From contig NC_089755.1 of the NCBI RefSeq assembly GCF_040412425.1, positions 47,952,621-48,016,620 of the forward strand: a stretch of 64,000 bases of DNA. Reading direction: 5' to 3'. Positions 24,989 through 37,558 of this stretch are shown piece after piece. The stretch's first letter is position 1, and every line of letters starts with the position of its first letter. The DNA is from Macrobrachium rosenbergii (lineage: Eukaryota; Arthropoda; Malacostraca; Decapoda; Palaemonidae). The notes beneath the pieces were generated by a model. It had not been told where the DNA came from, searched no databases, and worked only from the letters and a program-made list of their open reading frames with translations. Both the position numbers and the translations under genes were made by a program.

Positions 24989-25353
24989 ATGGAATCTCTT
25001 AAAGAATCAGAATCTCTTAAGGAATCAGAATCTCTTAAAGAATCAGAATCTCTTAAAGAATCAGAATCTCTTAAGGAATCAGAATCTCTTAAAGAATCAG
25101 AATCTCTTATAAGGAATCAGAATCTCTTAAAGAATCAGAATCTCTTAAAGAATCAGAATCTCTTAAGGAATCAGAATCTCTTAAAGAATCAGAATCTCTT
25201 AAGGAATCAGAATCTCTTAAAGAATCAGAATCTCTTAAGGAATCAGAATCTCTTAAAGAGTCAGAATCTCTTAAGGAATCAGAATCTCTTAAAGAATCAG
25301 AATCTCTTAAGGAATCAGAATCTCTTAAAGAATCAGAATCTCTTAAAGAATCA
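24989..25353 (+). repeat. 18-bp minisatellite, about 20 units
   Basis: Unit TCTCTTAAAGAATCAGAA, alternating with a TTAAGGAATC variant. Multiples of three keep frames open; the sense frame reads SLKESE repeats and then, after a 2-base insertion at ~25108, another frame. It lies inside an intron, so it is not coding in the normal mRNA. Confidence 0.93.
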
Positions 25354-25603
25354 GATGAAAATAAAAACAAAGGGAAATGAGACCTCCAAGAATTGCCAGC
25401 CTTAGCAGCTGGATCAGTTAATGTTATGTGGGATGTGGTGATCTGACAGGTGTTCCACGGGCTTCCGAGAATAGGAACAACTCTCCCTCACGTTAACGGA
25501 AGTGCCCAAATCGAGCCAGGGCATTTGATCTGTTATAACGATGAAGGCCCTTCTGTTGTCATAATAATAGTCATTAGTTTCTCATCGTTAATTGTTATCA
25601 CTA

Positions 25604-25727
25604 TACACACACACAAGTACACACATATATATACATATGTATATATACATTATATACTGCATATAAACGTATTCGTATTTGTAATGTATATATATATAAG
25701 GAAAGAGAGAGAGAGAGAGAGAGAAGA
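25604..25727. repeat. (CA)n, TA-rich and (GA)n cluster
   Basis: CA near 25604-25625, TA-rich to 25700, GA at 25704-25727. Confidence 0.9.
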
Positions 25728-25976
25728 TAAGATAGCATCCTGAGAAAATTCCCAGGAAAGGAAATCATTTCATCTCTTCCTAAAATCCAGTTAAAACTGA
25801 TTTGCATACTTGGGAGAAATCTCATAACAGTATATTTGCGTCAACACGTTTTATAAGAGATCATTTGAATATCCAAATGCTGATTTAATGTCATCTCTTG
25901 TCGCAGCGGGCTCCAGTTTCGTATACTTAAAGTAAGGAGGAAATTCATTTACGTTCCATGCCATCTTATTAGCTTT

Positions 25977-25977
<1 letters not shown>

Positions 25978-26023
<46 letters not shown>
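25978..26023. repeat. (CT)n microsatellite
   Basis: About 22 CT units, 230 bases before an exon. Confidence 0.95.
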
Positions 26024-26026
<3 letters not shown>

Positions 26027-26256
26027 CAGCGTCTGCGGATGAGAATGACTAACAAACTCATTTTTTCCCGTTCCGGAACTAACTGTCAAACATTGACATT
26101 CTGTTACACTAGACGTCAAATATTGACATCCTTTTACCCGCATTCGTCAAACATTGACAGTCTTGTACATTAAATGTATGTAACTTATTGACAGTCTCTC
26201 TCTCTCTCTCTTTCTCCTTCTCTGCCCCTTCCCCCCTCCCCCTCCCCCTCCCGCAG

Positions 26257-26471
26257 AGCATGGGAAAATCGCTGACGTTCCGGGGCGCCGTATACGAAGC
26301 GACGGACAAGCTTCGGCGGCACCGCTGCCGCGACCCGCTGTGCGACACGCACATATGGAAGGTCAAGCACGAGCTGGACATGGCGCGCATGCGCATCAAG
26401 CAGCTGGAAAAGGAGCTGGAGGCCAACGGCTGCAAACCGACCATCAAGAAGGGTCAGCAGCTGCCCCTTGG
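26257..26471 (+). CDS. Nmdar2: NMDA receptor subunit 2 (GluN2-like), conserved cytosolic-tail exon
   Basis: This exon encodes about 72 residues: [19 protein letters not shown], then a Cys-containing block [20 protein letters not shown], then a charged helix-like stretch [17 protein letters not shown] and a Lys-rich end. It directly continues CCALVSL from the exon at 23772-24007 in phase 0, giving the [12 protein letters not shown] junction that I recognise from insect NMDAR2 proteins. The [20 protein letters not shown] block is the most conserved part of the arthropod tail; the [10 protein letters not shown] part could form a short coiled coil. GC content is much higher than in the flanking intron, as expected for a constrained exon. 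The acceptor is a long C/T tract (26195-26254) ending CCGCAG. The donor is CTTGG|GTAAGC at 26472, leaving phase 2 (GG). Reading through the donor meets a stop at once. Confidence 0.93.
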
Positions 26472-28269
26472 GTAAGCAGCAGCAGCAGCAGCGTCGTTGT
26501 AACCTTGTTCTGTTAGTTTTACGATTCCTCCTCTTATTTGTTTTCTTGTTTGGTGCTTCCTCTGGTCACGTATAAAGACGTCATTTTAAAGTATTCTATT
26601 TAGTGGTTGTTTTTTAATACCATTATTATCATTTTTTCTTTCTATTACCTATTTCGTATTATGGTTCCCATGCGTCTCTTCTCATTATTTTCAATAAGGT
26701 CTTGAGTTTTATTGTCAGTTCCCCCTCCCCCGCCCCCCCCTTCTTTCGTCTCCTCAATTTCCATGCCTGATAAGATTTTCCTTCTCTCCTTTTAAATTGA
26801 GCACTATTTTTAAACCTTATGTTTGTTTTATTACTGATAGATCATTTATTTCGGAGCACTTTGTTATATTTTGTTCCGGTTATTTCAGTGGGTCATTTCT
26901 TAAGCTGATGTCAAAATAATTCTCCTGGCGAATTTTTCGCTAAATTGCTCCATAAAACAATTCACAATAGAAACAGATTCACCGGTACTCTGTAAAATGG
27001 AGTAGTCGTGTATTTGGAGTATCAAAAGCTTAACAGACGCTATATTCATAGAAATTTTCACAGAAAACTGTGTTATATATTAAATTTCAAAACTATCAAA
27101 ATAACTATGGTCAGCATTGTCATCGATGCCCGAGATAAAAACTGAAGTTTATGTGTTTGAGTATAATAGAATTAACGTTAATTACAGAATCAGATTACAG
27201 ATCTTCTTCAGCAATTCCCTCCATGGAAAGTTGCTATTTCTCCCCCAGCTAATTAACAGCCTTTACAAATTAGATACTCCTGTATCGAGATATTTTGACG
27301 CCAGACGACTAAATGACTGTATTGTTTACAAATAGCTTAACTAAACCACAAAATCCTTTTCCAATGCTTGATAAATCAATGCCATTATGCTCTTGTATCT
27401 TTCATGATAATGATTTCATGCCTGTGATACATTTATCCACTATAAATGCCACAGATTGGTTCTGAAGTGTTTTAACATATGTCTATTGTCGTCTGTGCTT
27501 TATCCATCTCTATCATTCATTTTTTGTTTATATCTCTTGTTATCATTATTGACAATTAACTGAAATAACTTCCCTCCTCACCTCTTTAAAATTATTAAAT
27601 TCCCTTCATGGAGAAACAAAAACCTTCCATTGCATTGTTTGCATTCAATTATGGATTTTGCCCGAATTTTTTTTAACTATTAGTTGATATAGAAGCTGCT
27701 AATGTTTCCTGTTCTTTACACTTGTTCACTTGGTCTTAATATCCAGTGACGCATTTATATATATACACACTGTATGCACTTACATAGTCATGATTCATCG
27801 GTCCTGTCTTCTCACACAACTGTAAATTCGTACATACTCATGGCCCAAAAAAATTAACAACATGGAAAGCATGACAGGTGTCCATCAAATACAGCTATGT
27901 TGCTTCCTTATTAGGCTCAGACACAAGCCATGTCCACAAGGAATACAATGGTTCATAAAATAGTGACTTCGCATGAAGTTTGACAGTATTTTTCTAGTTT
28001 TATTTCTGGTAGTATGTGGCAGTCATGCCCTACCATCCTTTTGGGCGTGGCCTGTGTCCTTGCTGAAAGTAAAAACACTATCATCACTCCGCTTCTACTC
28101 TATTGCTAACAGGCCCAACAAAACTCCCTGTCCCTCTGTGTTTATGAAATCGCCATTTTCAAGTATTTCTTCTACTTTACTAAAACCCAGAAGATTTTCA
28201 AGTTCTGCCCAGGTATTACCATAAGTACAACACAGTGAGCCATTAACAGCCAATCGCTACCATAAACTT

Positions 28270-29275
28270 ACTTGACAGTTGTAGACGTGAGTGGCTGAGG
28301 TATTAACAGCTTAGACTCAGCAATCCACTTTCACAGACATAGACTTGGAACTTTTCCAGTCACTGCCAAAGATATGGTTGGTTGAGACATAAACATGTTA
28401 ACTTTAGTCAGTTACTATTATAGACAATCCCCATAGAACTTTTAACAGCCTCTGAACTTCATCAGGCACTGACATAGACATAAAGTATTGAGCCATCAAC
28501 AGCTGAACTTATACAAGTAACTGTTCAAGACAGCCTATTGAACCACTATCACCCTATTAACTCAATCACTGCTATAGACACGACAGTTTGAGCTATGAAC
28601 AGCCTTTTGATATAGCCAATCACTTCCATATACGCACCTAGTTGAGCCTTTTAACAGCCTCTAATTGCCGCCAATCACTGCCATAGACACGGCCTGTTGG
28701 GCCACTAACATCCTCTTATCTTCAGCTAGTCACTGCCATAGACACGGCCTGTTGAGCCACTAACAGCCTCTTATCTTCAGCCATTCACTGCCATAGACAC
28801 GGCCTGTTGAGCCACTAACAGTCTCCTAATTTCATCCAATCACTGCCACAGACACGGCCTATTGAACCACTAAAGCCTCTTAACTTCAGGCAATCACTGC
28901 CACAGACACGGCCTGTTGAGCCACTAACAGCCTCTTAACTTCAGCCAGTCACTGCCACAGACACGGCCTGTTGAGCCACTAACAGCCTCTTCACTCCAGC
29001 CAATCACTGCCACAGACACGGCCTGTTGAGCCACTAACAGCCTCTTAACTTCAGCCAGTCACTGCCACAGACACGGCCTGTTGAGCCACTAACAGCCTCT
29101 TAACTTCAGGCAATCACTGCCACAGACACGGCCTGTTGAGCCACTAACAGCCTCTTAACTTCAGCCAATCACTGCCACAGACACGGCCTGTTGAGCCACT
29201 AACAGCTCTTAACTTCAGCCAATCACTGCCACAGACACGGCCTGTTGAGCCACTAACAGCCTCTTAACTTCGCCA
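28270..29275 (+). repeat. 55-bp minisatellite with degenerate left end
   Basis: Core GAGCCACTAACAGCCTCTTA, then ACTTCAGCCAATCACTGCCA and CAGACACGGCCTGTT. About ten near-identical units lie at 28690-29275 and about six strongly diverged ones at 28270-28690. Confidence 0.92.
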
Positions 29276-29447
29276 GCGCTGTTAGTGCTGGCCCTCTGCT
29301 TGCCTGTTGCTGGACTCCGCCCTCAGATGACTCTACTTGGGTCAGGACCGTCAGTTTGGAGTGAGTCACCCAAAAAACCCATTTCCCGCATGACACCCTC
29401 TTTATGAACAGTATGGCCGCATGGTAATGCCTGATCCTTCTGTTGTT

Positions 29448-29473
29448 TAGAGTATATATATATATATATATAT
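29448..29473. repeat. (TA)n microsatellite, short
   Basis: About 12 TA units. Confidence 0.9.
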
Positions 29474-29827
29474 CTATGGTTATTATTTTAGCACCTGTGT
29501 GTTGTTATTGTCTTTTCTATACAGATTATCACGAGATAAGTGTTCCTGGTCTTTAGTAATGTGCTTGCGTTATCTTATTGCACAGGCATCTTGCAAGTGC
29601 TTGAAGGAATTTTGATAATGAATATATTTTTGCATCTGTAGCTGTTACCGTTGTCTGCTTCTGAAAATATGTTCATTGCATGTTTTGTCCCCCGTGATAT
29701 TTGCATTTGGGCACGATAATGGCCTGATATATTTGCATAAAAGTGTGATAAACGAAATTTATGAAGGATTCCATGTCTGCATCATTATGGAACCCCTCAT
29801 CCTGAGCATTTGTGCATTTTGCAGTTA

Positions 29828-29902
29828 AATTATTATTATTGTTGTTGTTATCATTATTATTATTATTATCATCATTATTATTATTATTATATTATTATTT
29901 TT
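29828..29902. repeat. Imperfect (ATT)n
   Basis: ATT with GTT and ATC variants. Confidence 0.9.
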
Positions 29903-32900
29903 AAATTGTAAACTAAACTGGTCCACACACAGAGGAAAAGGCTATAACTGTTTTCCTGATGCTAATTATTCTTAAGGCTTATGGAGCAACGTCAGCTCTT
30001 TTATCATAGGATCTGAAAAGGTTGGTCAAGGTGTCACCCGCTGCGTCACCCACCTAGATACCAGAACCTGAAGTATTGATCGTTGAAGCTGTTTCTGTGT
30101 AGAAGTTGAAATAGTAATTATCCTTGTTTTCAGAGTATGCCCTGGTATTTTAGATCCTCTTGCAAGTGTTGTAACCTAGTGTATTACCTTATAAACTCTG
30201 ATGGTGAGTTTGAAAGCGATAGTAAAAAGTATATTGTCATGCAAAGCCTAATGTTGTTATTGTTGGTAGAACCAAAGAGATGATTTGTTCACGATATTTT
30301 TATCTCAAACTTTCTACATCGCTTCCCCCGTACCATCCACTTCTATATTAACGTGAGCATGCATATTCAGCAACCGGCAAATCCACTATACTTGACACCA
30401 GCACTTAGTAGGTATGATTTCACCTTGTTAAGTATTTAGTTTATATCTTAGCCTTTCAATGTACAGTATGTACTCTTATCTGTCACGTCCACTTGCATCA
30501 TGAGGCAATGAGACCGTTCAGTTTAGCATGTTCTGAGCTCTGGTTTACCTTATATTTTGTATTATACATTTTCCTTGACTGGCACGATGCATTAGTAAGT
30601 TCGGTTTAATCACATCTACAGCCTTTGAAATTGGAAGCATATGTATTTGTTGGCAAAAATAATAAGTCTGGTGAAGATAGTAGTGTTAGATCCAGACCCC
30701 ATCTGAACAATAAAATCTCAAACCTATTCATTGACATGAATATTGTACGTCTTCGGCCTTGTACAGTACAAAACGGGATGTATATAATGAGGACCTTTCT
30801 AGTGTTTTCCATATAACATGAGGTAACTTGATATCCATTCTCTGTTTTTCATAACTGTGGTTCCGTGGGGAATCCCATAGGCTCTATTCACAACTGTTTT
30901 ATAGCGACTGTGCTTTTGTGACATTAATTTCCATTAACTCCCGAGACAAAAGTCAATATTGGTCATTTCTTTGAATATCCATCCAAAGTGCATATATGAC
31001 TTGTTGAGAAGTTAGTTGGGCCGTTTGTAGGCTTCCCTATCTCGCGTCAACCAAGGATGATATGCTCTTTTTCCAGTAAGAAATTTTTCATAACTGCATT
31101 GTGTAATGTCTTTCACATCTGCCATTACTGTAGAAAAGTTAAACAGCTGTTTCTTGGCCTAATAATGTTAGGTTTGTAGGGAACCTGCCGTTTGCAGTTG
31201 GGGACTTTTGTTGTATCCATTTTCTTAGAAAGTTTTTTTTCTGTACTGTGCTTATTCAGTCAATTAAGCTCTTTATGGTTGGAGGTTGGTCTTTGCCTGT
31301 GAAGTTATATATGACTAAGGGGAACACATGTTCTCATGGATGCGGTTTTTTGAGTTCCTTTATCAATTTTTCGGCAGTCGTTTGATATTGTTCGTTGGGG
31401 GAAGGCCACATTTTGAATCTTCGCTCTCTGCCGCTAGAGAAAGTCGACCTTACAAGAAGAAAATTAATTGGAGAAGGTCCTGTGAAAAGTGGGTGCACTG
31501 TCTGTCAGGGTTGGGATGCCCAAGTGTTCCCTTCACCATTTTCCCCTAAGTATTAGTGGAGTCGTTTTCAAGTGTCCTCATGTTGTTTCATATTGACCCT
31601 GGTTAGCTTTAGTCATCCCTCATTATCCTTGTCAGGGCTGGATAGGTCTGTGCCATTGGACAGATGTTGAGGCTTTTATTTACAGTGCTCAATTTTCAAG
31701 CCATCACTTAGTGCAGAAGGGTGGGATATGTTCGTGCGTATGTGATCACTTGTGTTTTATGACAATCTGTGAGCAAAGGCAAGTACCGACATAGGTCCAC
31801 CTTAATCTAAACCAACCGCAGCCATCACGTTGGTCCGAGTCCTAAGGTCTACCCCAGGCCTCTTATTCACTTCAGCGCTTTACCATCAATTGTTGGCCGT
31901 CATAGTTCAAGGGGCCGTGCTGGCTTAAGGCTGATTTGATCAATATTGACCGACCAAAAAACGTTAATGTAAGTCGTTCACCTCAGATCAAGAATTGGCG
32001 TTATTCAGTATTATCATTCTTTGAGAGTTAAGGCCAAATTCACGGGCAGTCTTGTGGCCTTTATTGAGACAGGTCCAAACGAAACAAGAAAAGAGAGGAA
32101 AAATTTTGGTGGGGGGAGTTGGTAAGGGGAAGAAGCCTGGGCTTTACCACGAAGGAAACGACAGATCTTCAGCCTCTGATAGGAAGAACACGTGATTTTG
32201 GGCAGCTGAAAGCTTTGTACAGGTGCAGTTCACTATATACATTTTTTTAATGCATGTAAATAACCGATTACGACGTCAGTGTTCATAATCTTCCCCTAAA
32301 AGTTTTTATGGGTATAAAAAAATATCTTGTCATAAACTGAGCTGAATATAAACCTATCTAAAAGTAAGATTCAGAGTAACTAGGCAGTATTTAAACGCTC
32401 TAAAAAAAATAAGATATAAACTAAAATATATGTCATTTTTTCATATATTCTACCCTAATCTTCTCTTGCCTTTTTTTTTCGTACTTGTAAGCCATACAGC
32501 GGATTTTAGCGCAGTGCTGTTGCTTTCAAAAACCACCGTAATTTGCTGGTCATTGTTTCCTCTGCATGAACCCCTTCGTTCCCAAGCTTACAGTTGTGAA
32601 GCTGCGCACTTTTTGTCGCTTCCTTCGTTTCAATTCGACCAAAAGAGTAATCCAGCGAAATGGATGATGATTTTCCGTAGTTCAGGTTGTGCACAGTAAG
32701 TTTCAAAGGTTAGGCTTCATTTTGTAGGCATTATTCGTTAATAAAGGTTTGGTTTATTAACTAAGGTTTGGTCGTGCGACGATTTTTCCAGCATCCTGGA
32801 CGATTTCCAGAGATGGTTTTTTTTTTAATAAGAATGTGCATATATTATAAATATGCCGGAGTATATAGCACGTGTCTCGTAGGCTTCACTTTACATTTGT

Positions 32901-32975
32901 ACATACTGGTATATTAACACGTTCATGCGTATAGCGAACACATCTTTGCACATAAATTTATTTTTACAAATACCA

Positions 32976-32979
<4 letters not shown>

Positions 32980-33041
<62 letters not shown>

Positions 33042-33075
33042 GTATGTATATATACATATATATTATATACATATA
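32980..33075. repeat. (TA)n then (TATG)n
   Basis: TA to 33028, five TATG units to 33048, TA-rich after. Confidence 0.93.
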
Positions 33076-34536
33076 ACATACATACGTATATATATGTATA
33101 AAGTATAGTATTAATAATGATTTTGAATAAAAAATCTCCCCAGATTTAGAGCCACACGGATTTCAAACTTTGCAGAATTATCATGCCGTGATTTTCATTA
33201 CAATTTCGGATATATGAGGACTATCTTCAGTCATATGCTTACGGTTTAAGCATTCATGTGCTGAGCAGAATAAAGCCAGTTGCCGCTTCGAGCTTGTAGG
33301 GAGTACATCAGAAACGGACTGATGAAAGAATGAAGTTTTATTACAGTGAGAGAGCAATGCAGTTTTTATGAACATATGCTACGTAAATCTCTTTCTTGTG
33401 CCACTCATAGTACTACAGGTACGTGAACAATCCATCTCTACAGCTTCCATCTTTTGTATTCTCACACATTCAGCATCCACGTCAATTCTCACTTCCATAA
33501 AGGAGAGATGGCTTAGCTGCATTTGAAATTGTGTCCCCCTACCCAGAGTGGCGACTGGCTTTATCCTACCTTGGAGTAGTCAATTTGGGAATCTTTAGTT
33601 GGGAATATTTTAATAATTTGAAGCACACGGTTGAAAAAAAAATTGTATATTTAAAGATCTAATGAAAATCAAAGTCTAATAGTTCTTCAGCGTTTGAAAT
33701 CTGTACAGAAAGGTTCCAGGGCTGGGGAGTTCTGCAACCTAGAATCATTAATGGTACTGATGTTTTGTTTATATTTCTGAACGGAACTTTTGTAGCACAG
33801 AGATACTGTTTGATGTTTTCTCGCTGGCTGAGCTGTTATCTGTCAGGAATACATTATTGTATTATATTTGATATGAAGTATTAATTTCAGCTGTTATTTT
33901 GCAATCTTGAGTCGTAACAAGTTACGAAAAGACTAGTAAAATGTAAGAGAAGTTCTCTGTCTTTGCCTTATAAGGAAGGAAGTGTCAAGAGACTTATGAT
34001 CTAGGGTAACACTAGACTATCACAACCTGTGGTTATTGACACAGGCCTTAGGATTGTAAATCTTATTCGGTAAGTTTACTACTTTCATCAAGTTGATATT
34101 CCCTCAGTAAGGTAAAGGCCAGTGTATTCCGAAGATCATTGAAGGGAATCCAAAGGTATGGGGTTAGGAACCTCATTCGATAACACCTTAGCTAGTAAAT
34201 TGATGGTCAGTAGATCTGTAACAACCCCTTCTAAGGGGACACAGAGGAAGGTTTATAAGTAAAATGCTGAAACTGAGCTTGCTTATGTACTTGCTGTAGT
34301 AGCATATGTATATCCCATTGACACTGTTTAGACCTCATATAGACTTGGGTAACTTCTTTGTAAGGGGTAAGGAACTGAGGTATCCTGCTATCGGTCATCG
34401 TAAGAATATGCGAGCTGACGCATACACGTATGAGTATTATACTATATGAGATGAGTAGCGTAGCCTTATTTCCTGGTCATTCAGTAATACATTTCAGTCA
34501 TGTCCGACTCCCGATTCACATTTGCAACTTTTGCAG

Positions 34537-34885
34537 CGTAACAAGCAGCCAACAGCAGCAGCAGCAGCAACAGCAACAACACCAGCACCAACAGCATCAG
34601 CAGCAGCAGCAGCAGCAGCCTTTGCAGCAGCAGCAGCAGCAGCGCCCCCAGCACGAGATTTTCCAGCACCACCACCACCCCCCGCCCCACCACCAGCAGC
34701 AGCAGCAGACACACCACCACCACCAGCTGTACAGGCGCCACGACCTCACGCGAAACCACGTGGTGTCCACTGAAAGGCTAGAGACTGTGCTTTCGGATAT
34801 CCCAGCTCCCCCACCTCAAAGAAAACGGAGCTACGAGTATAGATCACCCGATAGCCCCCTGGAAGGACTTCTTAGGTGCATGTAA
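34537..34885 (+). CDS. Nmdar2: NMDA receptor subunit 2, Gln/His/Pro-rich distal tail exon (read-through end)
   Basis: The acceptor ACTTTTGCAG at 34527-34536 is followed by C, which completes the Gly codon left open by the previous exon (GG|C); the next codons read VTSS and then a Gln-rich run. The exon encodes about 116 residues: three Gln tracts (10, 7 and 6 in a row, with His and Pro between them), a His/Pro block with HHHHPPPHH, then a non-repetitive part with RRHDLTRNHVV, ERLETVLSDIPAPPP, QRKRSYEYRSPDSPLEGLL. A stop at 34883-34885 gives the end LLRCM. A possible donor AG|GTGCAT at 34876 (weak) or GA|GTATAG at 34837 would instead leave phase 2 for a later exon. The exon is tied to the gene by phase and frame; the repeat-rich half is poor evidence alone. 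The other two frames of the CAG tract (poly-Ala) are shadows. Confidence 0.85.
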
Positions 34886-35825
34886 CCACGGTGGTTGTTT
34901 CTCCTCGTGGGGGCCAGGGAAGAGGGTTTCCCGCTTTGTTCTTTATTCTTATTTGCTCTCCTTTTACCGTCACTCACAAAACAACGAAGTCGGAACATTC
35001 AAGTGTGCATTAGTAAAGCACTCAGAGTGAAGTCGAAAGACGAAGCACATATATAGGCATGGTTTTTGAGGAATGTAGATTTACTCGGTTTTGTTTTTAT
35101 CCTGTAGAGTAATTGTTTTTTCTTTTGCGTCTGTACTTTTCACAGATTCCTTGCGAACTATAATATTCAAACATTATACGAGAGTGTAATTTTTTTAAGT
35201 AGATTTTAAAGAGATCTTGTGAAGGTTTTTTTTTTTTACTGAAAAACGGAATGCTGCTTCTTTGAACTAGTGCAGATTTTTCATTTTTTATTTTTTCTTG
35301 CACATTAGAAGTGCCAGCGCTTAGCCTGTAGCCTCAGCGAGATAACCTTGAATATCTTTTGCAGCATGAAGGCTTAACAACAGCTGCTTTCCTTTTTCCA
35401 TAAATTTTTAGTACAGTAAAAGTAATTCACTAGAAGAGGAAATATCATTCAATTTTTATGATATAGTCCATGTTGATCATTCCATTGCTCTAAATAGCTT
35501 ATTTGAGAAACTGTGACAGATATTTTTTGAGATTTTTTTCTTAAGGAACTTGCCTGAGAATGACAGATTTGACGCCATAGAGACAGCTTTCATCGCCAAA
35601 GGAGTTACTAGAAAATTTAGATGCACAATTTTGCGAAGCTTCCATGGCCCCCATGATCTTTCGCTGCTACTTCTAGTACTTCTACTGCTATTATTATGAC
35701 GAGACGACTTTCATTATTCTAAGAAGTTAGTGGCAGACCTGAATCTTGTTACAGTGCATATGAAAGATTTTATCAGTCGGTCCCAACACTGCAGGGTCAA
35801 GTTTGAAAAATCATTTCGTATATAA

Positions 35826-35962
<137 letters not shown>

Positions 35963-37481
35963 GTGTTTGAAGAAACTGAGTCCCAAAGCAATTTATTCAT
36001 CAATAATACTGTAGGTTAAGGAAGCTAGGTTTGCAGAATTAACGGGGATGACACTGAAGAGGTTTTGGCAACCTGTGATCAGAACTGACAGATGAAGAGC
36101 CGGTGCCCTTGCAAGAGGAAAGAATGCATAAACTGAAACTCAGTCGCGAGTATCGCAGTGATTGCAGAAAAGTATGTCTTTGATTTTGAAAGGGCACATA
36201 AGTTTAGGGAAGGTTTACACGATGTTCCAGGTGCTCGCGAAGAACTGTGTGATAGAAACATTTGTGAGGCTATGGAGTTAGGCAAACCATCATTTTTCAA
36301 GCCTATCGCATCAGCCACTTCAGACAACAAACCTTGTCTGGTAACAGTAAGACATCCATAAGTCTGGGGATTACACTCCTAAAAATTTCTTTCTTATAGA
36401 TTAATGTTAATTTCTTCTTTGCGTTATGACAGTCAACTTACAAAAGGTTTTATGGGAATACTATATATTTAGATAGGAGGGAAAAACTTCTATTTGTGTT
36501 TGTGTGTGTGTTTGTGCATGTGTATGTGGGTGTGTGTTTGTGTAGTATGGCAAGAACAGAAATCCAAATTGTCTATGCTGCCCTGCCACAATCTCAAGTG
36601 TAATCTTTACATTACAAAGACTTCTGCTTGACTTCGTTGATATTTAATTATCACATTTTTAACTTAATTGTTTTACTGATAACAAATCGGTAAGTCAATC
36701 AGTTGAGACCCTTTGAAAAAGAATTATCCTCAGCAGTTGCTGGTGTTGGGGGAATTAAGGAACCCAAAACTCGTACCTGCCTTATGTTGTAGCGTTTGAT
36801 TACAGTTTTTTGCTTAAAAAATGCTAGGATAAACTCTGACTCTTTTCAGTGCTGAATGACCTGAAGTATGTAGGACTTTTCATAATTCCTCAGGTCACAT
36901 TCACCACCGAGAAGAAAGAGTTCATCCTCTGCCAGAATTGCAGTGGTAACAAGAAAAGCTGCCACTGACTTCCATTTTTTTCATGAGTGTTTGTGTCATA
37001 AATTAGTGATCATAGATCGGGACTGTAGACTTTTTTTTTTTATATTGTATACGATATTTTAACCTGTCCTTCCCTCTCCTGTATTTTGCTCCTCCAGATG
37101 ATTGGTGAGTGGCCCTTTTCCTACGGTATGCAGTGTGATGGCTAAGACAACATTGCATAATATACTGATTGCAAGTTTTGTGGAGAAGTGTCTTTTACTT
37201 TTACCAGAAGATAAGATTTCGTCATCTCAGTAGTGTAGATTGCTAAAGGCACAAATCAAGTTTAAACATTTATACCTTAGATCATTTTTTCCACATATCT
37301 CCACTTACAGGTTTAGGCTTTCAATGACTGTATTGTGTACTGTATAAGGAAATTAACTTGAGTAATAAGTGGAGATCTTGGTTCTTTATTGTATCTTTCT
37401 AGTATTTTTGCATAGGTGGCAACTAAGTTCTCTTAACTGTGTATTCCTGCATTGGCACTTGTTTTCAAACTGAATTAGAGA

Positions 37482-37482
37482 A

Positions 37483-37558
<76 letters not shown>
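37482..37558. repeat. (ATT)n microsatellite
   Basis: About 25 pure units. Confidence 0.96.

Larger units (their letters stand above)
24008..26256 (+). other. NMDAR2 intron between the M4 exon and the tail exon
   Basis: Bounded by GTAAGT at 24008 and CCGCAG at 26251-26256. It contains a ~32-bp minisatellite starting about 60 bases after the donor, an imperfect foldback (24699-24957), an 18-bp minisatellite, a GA and a CT microsatellite, and a C/T tract that serves as the polypyrimidine tract of the acceptor. Confidence 0.9.
26472..34536 (+). other. NMDAR2 intron before the Gln-rich exon
   Basis: Bounded by GTAAGC at 26472 and TTGCAG at 34531-34536. Apart from the 55-bp minisatellite (28270-29275), an ATT cluster near 29.85 kb and a TA/TATG microsatellite near 33 kb, I see only AT-rich unique sequence. 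The isolated ORFs here (27117, 27973, 30625, 31328, 32430) have no recognisable domain. Confidence 0.88.

Noticed and set aside
27973..28224. 83-residue ORF with a signal-peptide-like start
   Set aside because: It lies inside an intron, has no family resemblance after the first 20 residues, and runs into the minisatellite region.
34494..34773. Poly-Ala and poly-Leu ORFs over the CAG tract
   Set aside because: Shadow frames; only the Gln frame agrees with the splice phase of the preceding exon.
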